Assembly: GCA_910587235.1 (NCBI GenBank)
Contig: CAJUKD010000043.1
Span: 1-16,743 of the forward strand
From: an uncultured Muribaculaceae bacterium
GTDB lineage: Bacteria; Bacteroidota; Bacteroidia; Bacteroidales; Muribaculaceae
Reading direction: 5' to 3'
Length of the DNA: 16,743 nt
The position numbers and the translations under genes are program-made. The notes under the pieces are model-generated. The model saw only the letters and a list, made by a program, of their open reading frames with translations. It had not been told where the DNA came from and did no database searches. Below are positions 1 through 5,641 of the stretch, piece after piece; position 1 is the first letter of the stretch, and each line of letters starts with the position of its first letter.

Positions 1-106
1 AAATTTCAACAATTTCAAAGTACTCTTTCCGATTTTAATGGGACATCAATGAAAGGAAATATATTTTTCCCGATAATAAAAGCATTGTACGGTAAAATAC
101 GTAATT

Positions 107-188
107 CGGGTACTTTTATCCGTTGACCGGGTACTTTGTTGATTATCATAGCCGAACGATTAGCGCAAAACCCGTAATCGAGGTACTT
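107..188 (+). promoter_or_regulatory. Phased GGTACTT direct repeats, candidate activator operator
   Basis: The word GGTACTT occurs at 109-115, 130-136 and 182-188. The first two copies share ten bases, CGGGTACTTT, at 107-116 and 128-137. The first and third share GGTACTT-Y-T-R-TCCGT. The spacings are 21 and 52 bases, about two and five helical turns, so all three lie on one face of the DNA. Tandem half-sites 21 bp apart are typical of AraC-family activators. The repeats lie 40-120 bases upstream of the -7 box of the five-gene operon. No regulator gene is inside the window; it could lie just to the left. The operator role is inferred. Confidence 0.45.
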
Positions 189-229
189 CTGTCCGTAAGA
201 CAGGTATCGTATTGCATTATGGAACGCCC

Positions 230-237
230 TAATTTTG
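230..237 (+). promoter_or_regulatory. Putative Bacteroidota -7 box of the five-gene operon
   Basis: TAATTTTG matches the TAnnTTTG -7 consensus exactly and lies 21 bases before the ATG at 259. No TTTG or TTG is found at the expected 19-21 base distance upstream; the nearest TTG, at 212-214, is only 15 bases away. A good -7 with no -33 suggests activator-dependent transcription, in line with the repeats upstream. The leader would be short, about 15 bases. Confidence 0.45.
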
Positions 238-258
238 TATCGTACAAAATATACTGCG

Positions 259-831
259 ATGAACGATATTATAGAAAGAATGCGAAGAGGAGAGCGGATC
301 CCGGAAACGGATCCCGACTTTTCCCTTTTGTGCGCGGAGATCAAGAGTACGCGCCGGCTTGTCGGGGAACTCAACACAGGCTATCATTCGCCCGAAGAAG
401 TGCGGACTCTGCTCGAATGCATCTGGGGACAGCCGCTGGATGCCTCAGTGCGTATGTTCCCGCCGTTCTATACGGCTTTCGGAAAAATGACCCGTGTGGG
501 CAAAGAGGTGTTCATCAATTTCGGCTGCACGTTCCTCGACCAAGGCGGCATCACGCTCGAAGACGGTGTGTTCGTCGGACCGGGAGCGAAGATTCTGACG
601 GAGCATCATCCCGAAGAACCGTCTTTGCGGCATACCCTGCTGGTCAAGCCTGTAATAGTTCGCCGCAACGCATGGATCGGAGCTGGTGCGATGATACTGC
701 CGGGCGTTACGGTCGGCGAGAACTCCATTGTCGCCGCCGGGGCTGTTGTGACGAAAGACGTGCCCGACAATACTGTCGTGGCTGGCGTACCTGCCAAAAT
801 ATCAAGAAGAATAAAATCTACGAATTTATGA
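259..831 (+). CDS. Hexapeptide-repeat sugar O-acetyltransferase (maltose/galactoside acetyltransferase-like)
   Basis: A 190-residue cytoplasmic acetyl-CoA-dependent O-acetyltransferase of the left-handed beta-helix family. An N-terminal helical region (about 1-60) resembles the maltose acetyltransferase cap. It is followed by hexapeptide repeats, seen as ITLEDGVFVGPGAKI, AWIGAGAMILPGVTVGENSIVAAGAVVTKD and the closing VVAGVPAKI. N87 (INFG) and H117 (EHHPEE) match the usual substrate and catalytic positions. Length is normal for the family. The ATG at 259 is chosen over an in-frame TTG at 235 because it starts with the usual MNDIIERM-type N-terminus and leaves room for the -7 box at 230-237. 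It is the first gene of the operon, and its stop overlaps the next start by four bases (ATGA). The acceptor cannot be read from the sequence; a sugar is only the family default. Confidence 0.85.
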   Translation: MNDIIERMRRGERIPETDPDFSLLCAEIKSTRRLVGELNTGYHSPEEVRTLLECIWGQPLDASVRMFPPFYTAFGKMTRVGKEVFINFGCTFLDQGGITLEDGVFVGPGAKILTEHHPEEPSLRHTLLVKPVIVRRNAWIGAGAMILPGVTVGENSIVAAGAVVTKDVPDNTVVAGVPAKISRRIKSTNL

Positions 832-1895
832 ACAGGAAATTGACTCTACTCTTCGTGATAGGAGCTATGATTATCGCGGGGACAGCTTGTAAAAGAACAA
901 ATAATTTGAATAACGAATACAATATGGAAAATCTGAATCTGACCACCGAATGGGACAAGACATTTCCCCAAAGCGACAAAGTGAATCATAGCAAAGTTAC
1001 ATTCACCAACCGCTACGGTATCACGTTGGCGGCTGATATGTATGTACCGAAAAATGCCACAGAGAAACTACCCGCCATTGCCGTCTGCGGACCGTTCGGG
1101 GCTGTCAAGGAACAAGCCGCAGGACTTTATGCCCAGACAATGGCCGAGCGCGGCTTTCTGGCTCTCGCTTTCGACCCATCTTACACCGGAGAGAGCGCTG
1201 GCGAGCCACGCTACGTGGTGTCACCCGATATTAACACCGAGGATTTTTCTGCAGCCGTCGATTTTCTGTCTACTAACGATATAGTTGATGCTGAGCGGAT
1301 CGGCATCATCGGCATTTGCGGTTGGGGCGGACTGGCCATCAATGCCGCAGCCGCCGACCCGCGTATCAAGGCGACCGTTGCCTCCACCATGTACGACATG
1401 AGCCGCGTCAATGCAAACGGCTATTTCGATGCCGATGACAGTGCCGAAGCGCGCAATACGCTCCGTAAAAAGCTTGCAGCACAGCGCACCGAAGATTTCC
1501 GCAACGGCTTCCAGAAACCGGGCGGTGGCGTGCCTGATGAACTGCCAGCCGACGCTCCGCAGTTCTTCAAGGACTACTACGCCTACTACAAGACCCCGCG
1601 CGGTTATCACAAACGTTCGCTCAACTCCAATCAAGGACGCAATGCGACGGAGGCCATTTCCTTCATCAACTTCCCGCTTATGAGCCGTGCGGACGAGATC
1701 GAAACCGCTGTGCTTGTCATTCACGGCGAAAAGGCGCATTCCCGCTACTTCGGCGAAGACGCATTCAAGAAATTGCAAGGCGATAACAAAGAACTAATGA
1801 TTATCCCCGATGCAAATCATACCGACCTTTACGACAATCTATCAGTGATCCCGTTCGATAAAATTGAAGCATTCTTTCAAAATAGCTTCAAGTAA
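828..1895 (+). CDS. Alpha/beta-hydrolase lipoprotein, dienelactone hydrolase/YcjY-like
   Basis: A 355-residue secreted hydrolase. A hydrophobic leader ends in the lipobox G-T-A-C, giving lipid-modified C21. The alpha/beta-hydrolase fold follows from about residue 45. The nucleophile elbow reads GICGWGG, so the likely nucleophile is C164, as in dienelactone hydrolases, rather than the commoner serine. E301 (IHGEKAH) and H331 (DANHTD) fit as acid and base. The reading frame is open back to 123, but the upstream part lies over the acetyltransferase gene in another frame. The start at 828 gives a proper lipoprotein leader and ATGA coupling to the previous gene. The substrate is unknown; an ester, lactone or acylated carbonyl compound would suit the neighbouring reductases. 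A serine-type peptidase role is less likely because the elbow residue is Cys. Confidence 0.82.
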   Translation: MNRKLTLLFVIGAMIIAGTACKRTNNLNNEYNMENLNLTTEWDKTFPQSDKVNHSKVTFTNRYGITLAADMYVPKNATEKLPAIAVCGPFGAVKEQAAGLYAQTMAERGFLALAFDPSYTGESAGEPRYVVSPDINTEDFSAAVDFLSTNDIVDAERIGIIGICGWGGLAINAAAADPRIKATVASTMYDMSRVNANGYFDADDSAEARNTLRKKLAAQRTEDFRNGFQKPGGGVPDELPADAPQFFKDYYAYYKTPRGYHKRSLNSNQGRNATEAISFINFPLMSRADEIETAVLVIHGEKAHSRYFGEDAFKKLQGDNKELMIIPDANHTDLYDNLSVIPFDKIEAFFQNSFK

Positions 1896-1908
1896 TAGGC
1901 TGATTAAA

Positions 1909-3384
1909 ATGTGGTTGTTATCTTTGATGCTGCCGGGCCTGTTGCTCACGTCCAATGCTTGCGGCCCGAACGAAGAGCCGGTGGAAACCGAAGAAGCGGC
2001 AGCATCTCCCAATCCGGATCCTGATCATACCTCCGACCCACATCCTGCGAGTGGCCGAGCCTTGGTGGTCTATTTCTCATGCACGAACACGACCAAAAGC
2101 ATTGCCGACCGTATTGTTGAGGCGACCGATGCGGCGACTTGGCGCATCGAGCCCGAAGTAGCATACACTTCCGAGGATTTGAACTACAACAATTCGTCCT
2201 CCCGTGCCAACCGTGAGCAGAATGACCCGTCGGTACGCCCTGCTGTCAAGGGCAAATGCGAAAACCTCGCCGATTACGATGTGGTTTTCCTCGGTTGTCC
2301 CATCTGGTGGGGTGAAGCTCCAAAAATCATTTTCACCTTCCTTGAAGGACACGACTTTACGGGCAAGACTATCGTTCCGTTCTGCACCTCGCACTCCAGC
2401 GGTGTCGGTTCGAGCGTTACCGACCTGCATCGTCTGGCGACCGGAGCCGAATGGAAGCAGGGACGGCGGTTCGGAGGAAACGAATCTAAAGAAACAATTG
2501 AGAACTGGGTTGAAAGTATGAACCTCAATTTTAATAATGATACGAATACAGGAGTATTCGACCTCTCTAAAGGGATGAACGGAACTGCCCCGACTGTGAA
2601 ACTAAGCAGCGGCTACGACATGCCGATTGTGGGACTGGGAACTTACAGCCTGCATGGAGCCACTTGTGTCAATTCCGTAAAATCCGCGCTTGCCGCCGGT
2701 TTTCGCAAATTCGATACGGCGTCCATTTACGCTAATGAGAAGGAAGTGGGACAAGGTGTCCGCGAATCGGGTGTACCGCGTGAGGAAATCTTCGTGGCGA
2801 CCAAACTCTATCCCAACCAGTATTCCAATCCTGAAGCCGCCATCGATGAGTGTCTGCGCAAACTTGACATCGGCTACATTGACCTGATGCTGTTGCATCA
2901 TCCGGGAACAAATGATGTAAAAGCATACAAGGCGATGGAAAAATATGTAGCGGCAGGCAAAATCCGCTCGATAGGCTTATCGTGCTACTATGTCAAGGAA
3001 ATCAATGAATTTCTGCCGAATGTAAATATCAAACCGGTATTGGTTCAGAACGAGATTCATCCCTATTATCAGGATACGGAAGTAATGGAACATCTCCATG
3101 ACCTCGGCATCGTCGTAGAGGCATGGTATCCGCTCGGAGGTCGCGGACGTCAGAAGGAATTGTTGAGTGACCCCGTATTGTCTGAAATTGCCGCCGAGCA
3201 CAACAAATCGGTAGTGCAGGTCATTCTCAGATGGCATTTGCAACGGGGCGTGGTCGCTATCCCCGGTTCAAGCAACCCGGATCATATCAGGGAGAACATC
3301 TCGGTTTTCGACTTTTCGCTGACCGATGGCGAAATGGCCTGGGTCGCCGCACTCGACCGGAACGAGAAGCACGATTGGTATTAA
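1909..3384 (+). CDS. Flavodoxin - aldo/keto reductase fusion with lipoprotein leader
   Basis: A 491-residue two-domain redox protein. The ATG at 1909 gives a leader ending in S-N-A-C (C18 lipidated), followed by an acidic, proline-rich linker to about residue 49. Residues 50-205 are a Flavodoxin_4-type FMN domain: ALVVYFSCTNTTKSIA phosphate loop, FLGCPIWWGEAP, and IVPFCTSHSSGVG. After about 17 linker residues, residues 223-491 form an AKR barrel of the 2,5-diketogluconate reductase (DkgA) type. Its tetrad is complete: D269 and Y274 (FDTASIY), K299 (ATKLY) and H330 (LLHHP). The C-terminal IPGSSNPDHIREN cofactor-binding segment is also present. An in-frame TTG at 1864 lies inside the previous gene and is not preferred. 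It starts 13 bases after the hydrolase. FMN and NAD(P)H are normally cytosolic, so the export leader is unexpected. Confidence 0.85.
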   Translation: MWLLSLMLPGLLLTSNACGPNEEPVETEEAAASPNPDPDHTSDPHPASGRALVVYFSCTNTTKSIADRIVEATDAATWRIEPEVAYTSEDLNYNNSSSRANREQNDPSVRPAVKGKCENLADYDVVFLGCPIWWGEAPKIIFTFLEGHDFTGKTIVPFCTSHSSGVGSSVTDLHRLATGAEWKQGRRFGGNESKETIENWVESMNLNFNNDTNTGVFDLSKGMNGTAPTVKLSSGYDMPIVGLGTYSLHGATCVNSVKSALAAGFRKFDTASIYANEKEVGQGVRESGVPREEIFVATKLYPNQYSNPEAAIDECLRKLDIGYIDLMLLHHPGTNDVKAYKAMEKYVAAGKIRSIGLSCYYVKEINEFLPNVNIKPVLVQNEIHPYYQDTEVMEHLHDLGIVVEAWYPLGGRGRQKELLSDPVLSEIAAEHNKSVVQVILRWHLQRGVVAIPGSSNPDHIRENISVFDFSLTDGEMAWVAALDRNEKHDWY

Positions 3385-3396
3385 TATTCCATAATT

Positions 3397-4215
3397 ATGA
3401 AAACTGTTATCTTATTCATTACCGCTTTAATATTTACCTTCAACAGTATGGCTCAGGAAAAAATAGTCCAGACAGCAGGACGCGAACAATTGGGAGCGTT
3501 CGCCCCGGAATTTGCCCAGCTCAACGACGACGTTCTTTTCGGCGAGGTATGGAGCAGAAACGACCTGCTCAGTCTGCGTGACCGCAGTTTGGTGACCGTC
3601 GTTTCGCTCATCAGCCAAGGGCTGACCGACTCTTCGTTGACGTATCATCTTCAGACGGCGAAAAAAAACGGAATCACCCGTATCGAAATATCGGAAATCA
3701 TCACTCATATCGCTTTCTATGCGGGTTGGCCCAAAGCATGGGCGGCATTCCGCCTTGCCAAAGACGTATGGGCGGAAGACACTGCCGCAGAGGATTCGAA
3801 ATCGGCATTTCAGCGGGAAATGATCTTTCCCATTGGAGAACCGAATACGGCATACGCCCGCTATTTCACGGGAAACAGTTATCTTGCCCGCATTTCGACT
3901 GAGCAGATTCCGTTTGCGAATGTGACGTTCGAGCCGCGTTGCCGCAATAACTGGCATATCCATAAAGCCGCGAAAGGTGGCGGTCAGATGCTCGTAGGTG
4001 TAGCCGGACGCGGCTGGTATCAGGAAGAGGGCAAACCCGCCGTCGAGATTATGCCCGGCACGGTCATCCATATTCCCGCAAACGTGAAGCACTGGCACGG
4101 CGCAGCTGCGGATAGTTGGTTCGCTCACCTCGCTTTCGAGATTCCCGGTGAAAATAGCTCTAACGAGTGGCTCGAACCCGTAAGCGATGATGCATACGAC
4201 AAACTTCAAAAATAA
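3397..4215 (+). CDS. Exported carboxymuconolactone decarboxylase-like/cupin two-domain protein
   Basis: A 272-residue protein with an N-terminal Sec signal (hydrophobic stretch 4-15, likely cleavage after A19 in SMA-Q). Residues about 25-125 form the all-helical carboxymuconolactone decarboxylase (CMD/AhpD-like) domain, seen in RDRSLVTVVSLISQG and EIITHIAFYAGWPKAWAAF. The CxxC pair of AhpD peroxidases is absent, so peroxidase chemistry is unlikely. Residues about 165-262 are a cupin: H187 and H189 (NWHIH), Q197 (GQM, where many cupins have Glu) and H232 (VKHWHG) are the likely metal ligands. CMD-cupin fusions are known in this family, often encoded beside reductases. The gap to the preceding gene is 12 bases. 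The reaction is unknown; a metal-dependent isomerase, decarboxylase or lyase acting on small carbonyl compounds is plausible. Confidence 0.82.
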   Translation: MKTVILFITALIFTFNSMAQEKIVQTAGREQLGAFAPEFAQLNDDVLFGEVWSRNDLLSLRDRSLVTVVSLISQGLTDSSLTYHLQTAKKNGITRIEISEIITHIAFYAGWPKAWAAFRLAKDVWAEDTAAEDSKSAFQREMIFPIGEPNTAYARYFTGNSYLARISTEQIPFANVTFEPRCRNNWHIHKAAKGGGQMLVGVAGRGWYQEEGKPAVEIMPGTVIHIPANVKHWHGAAADSWFAHLAFEIPGENSSNEWLEPVSDDAYDKLQK

Positions 4216-4224
4216 TATCTGACA

Positions 4225-5406
4225 ATGAAAACAAATCTGAATTACGACCAATATATTCCTACCCGTATTCTTTTCGGGGCAGGACAGTTGAACAACCTCC
4301 ATGCACAACATATGCCGGGCAAACGTGCCCTGATTGTCATTTCTAACGGCAAATCCACCCGCGACAACGGCTACCTCGCCCGTACCGAAGAACAACTACA
4401 TCGGGCGGGCGTAGAAACCGAAGTTTTCGACGGTATCGTTCCGAATCCGACAGTGGCCAACTCTGAAGCCGGAGCGAATGCCGCTCGGGAATACAGTGCC
4501 GATTTTCTGGTGGCATTGGGTGGCGGTAGCGTCATGGATTGTTCAAAAGCTATCGCGCTTTTGGCAGCCAACGATGGCGATTTGTGGGATTATGTGGCTG
4601 TCGGCTCCGGCAAAGGAGAGCCGATAAAGAACCGTCCGCTGCCCATTGTTGCCATTACGACCACGGCCGGAACAGGTTCGGAAACGGACGGCTGCGGTGT
4701 CATTACCAAAGAGGATACGAACGAAAAGGCGTTCATAATGCACCCGTCGCTCTTTCCTGTCCTTGCCATTGTTGATCCGGAACTGATGCTTTCCGTGCCG
4801 CCTCGATATACCGCATTTCAAGGCTTCGATGCGTTGTTCCATAGCGTTGAAGGATTCATCGCCGCCACTGCCAACCTTGCCAGCGACATGAATGCACGCG
4901 AAGCTATCCGCAACATTGCCGAATTCCTGCCGCGTGCCGTGAAAGACGGTTCCGATCAGGAAGCCCGTACCCGTGTGGCATTCGCCAACACTCTGTCGGG
5001 AGCTGTGATGACGCTTACGCTTCTGACCAGCGAACACGGTCTGGAACATGCACTTTCCGCCTATCATCCCAACCTGCCGCATGGTGCGGGGCTGATAATG
5101 ATTAGCAAGGCTTATTTCAGCTATTTCATACGCAATCACGGCTGCGACGACCGTTTTGTCGAATTGGCGCGACTGCTGGGCATGTCCGGAGCCTCAAAAC
5201 CGGAAGATTTCATTACGGCTCTCGTTCGCTTGCAGGAAGCCTGTGGCGTAGCGGATCTGAAGATGTCTGACTACGGTATCACGCCCGATGAGTTCGAAAT
5301 ATTCATGCGTAACACGCGCGAAGTAATGGGTGTCATGTTCAAGGGCGACCGGGTGCAGATGGCTGATGAAGACATCGTAAGGATATTCGCCGAATCCTAT
5401 AAGTGA
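4225..5406 (+). CDS. Iron-containing (group III) alcohol dehydrogenase
   Basis: A 393-residue cytosolic NAD(P)H-dependent alcohol/aldehyde oxidoreductase of the Fe-ADH superfamily (FucO, butanol dehydrogenase and YqhD relatives). The N-terminus reads PTRILFGAGQ. The dinucleotide-binding segment ALGGGSVMD is at residues 97-105, followed by TTTAGTGSE. The metal ligands are D202 and H206 (GFDALFHSVEGF), H271, and H286 (NLPHG); H275 matches the conserved catalytic-site histidine. Length is normal. It is the last gene of the operon, nine bases after the CMD-cupin gene, with hairpins downstream. It has no leader, so it acts in the cytosol, unlike the three proteins encoded before it. The genomic pairing with a DkgA-like AKR suggests reduction of short or reactive aldehydes; the exact substrate is unknown. 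Confidence 0.92.
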   Translation: MKTNLNYDQYIPTRILFGAGQLNNLHAQHMPGKRALIVISNGKSTRDNGYLARTEEQLHRAGVETEVFDGIVPNPTVANSEAGANAAREYSADFLVALGGGSVMDCSKAIALLAANDGDLWDYVAVGSGKGEPIKNRPLPIVAITTTAGTGSETDGCGVITKEDTNEKAFIMHPSLFPVLAIVDPELMLSVPPRYTAFQGFDALFHSVEGFIAATANLASDMNAREAIRNIAEFLPRAVKDGSDQEARTRVAFANTLSGAVMTLTLLTSEHGLEHALSAYHPNLPHGAGLIMISKAYFSYFIRNHGCDDRFVELARLLGMSGASKPEDFITALVRLQEACGVADLKMSDYGITPDEFEIFMRNTREVMGVMFKGDRVQMADEDIVRIFAESYK

Positions 5407-5428
5407 CAGATAATTAGTGGTCAGAATA

Positions 5429-5455
5429 TGGCGCAAGGGAGAGCTGCCCACGCCA
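5429..5455 (+). terminator. Small hairpin after the alcohol dehydrogenase gene
   Basis: TGGCG at 5429-5433 pairs with CGCCA at 5451-5455, and GGG at 5437-5439 pairs with CCC at 5447-5449. The sequence just downstream is AT-rich (ATTCAAATTTTC) but has no clean T-run. It may be a weak terminator or mRNA-end stabiliser 22 bases after the operon's last stop codon. Confidence 0.25.
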
Positions 5456-5545
5456 ATTCAAATTTTCATCGGCCAACTGTTCGTGCCTCACGCAGGTATG
5501 TTATGTGACACGACAGCATTTTCCTACAAGAGCGTCGCTATCTTA

Positions 5546-5622
5546 TGGCGCTAAAATTAGCGCCAGATCCTGGCATTGTCGACCCTGCGGTCGTATTGCC
5601 GGAATCTGGCGCAGTTTTGTTT
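5546..5622. terminator. Overlapping hairpins between convergent genes, probable bidirectional terminator
   Basis: Two inverted repeats share bases. The first pairs TGGCGCTAA (5546-5554) with TTAGCGCCA (5557-5565). The second is a 53-base hairpin: GCGCCAGAT (5560-5568) pairs with ATCTGGCGC (5604-5612), and inner pairing runs through GGCA/TGCC (5572-5575 with 5597-5600) to CGACC/GGTCG (5580-5584 with 5589-5593) around a four-base loop. T5571 and A5603 are unpaired. On the + strand it is followed by AGTTTTGTTT; on the - strand it leads into TAATTTTAG. It lies between the ends of the + operon and the - GH43 gene, as expected for a two-way terminator. Confidence 0.55.
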
Positions 5623-5641
5623 GAGTACGATTGATGTTTGG

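Noticed and set aside
1..126. Frame open from the window edge to a TGA at 124-126, possible end of a left-hand gene
   Set aside because: About 41 AT-rich codons with no recognisable motif, and it runs through the operator-like repeat. It cannot be told from chance without sequence to the left.
15..377. 120-codon reading frame on the - strand
   Set aside because: Overlaps the upstream region and the acetyltransferase start; composition is that of an antisense shadow and it matches no known family.
123..827. In-frame upstream extension of the alpha/beta-hydrolase gene
   Set aside because: Lies over the acetyltransferase in another frame, is rich in Arg and Cys, and would bury the lipoprotein leader that starts at 828.
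1864..1908. TTG start for the flavodoxin-AKR gene
   Set aside because: It overlaps the end of the hydrolase and lengthens the leader. The ATG at 1909 gives a normal lipoprotein signal.
3427..4395. 322-codon antisense reading frame opposite the CMD-cupin and alcohol dehydrogenase genes
   Set aside because: Covers two clearly real genes and shows no domain, so it is a codon-bias shadow.
5560..5612. Integron attC-like site
   Set aside because: The bulged hairpin is reminiscent, but the conserved RYYYAAC/GTTRRRY ends are missing and no cassette or integrase is near.
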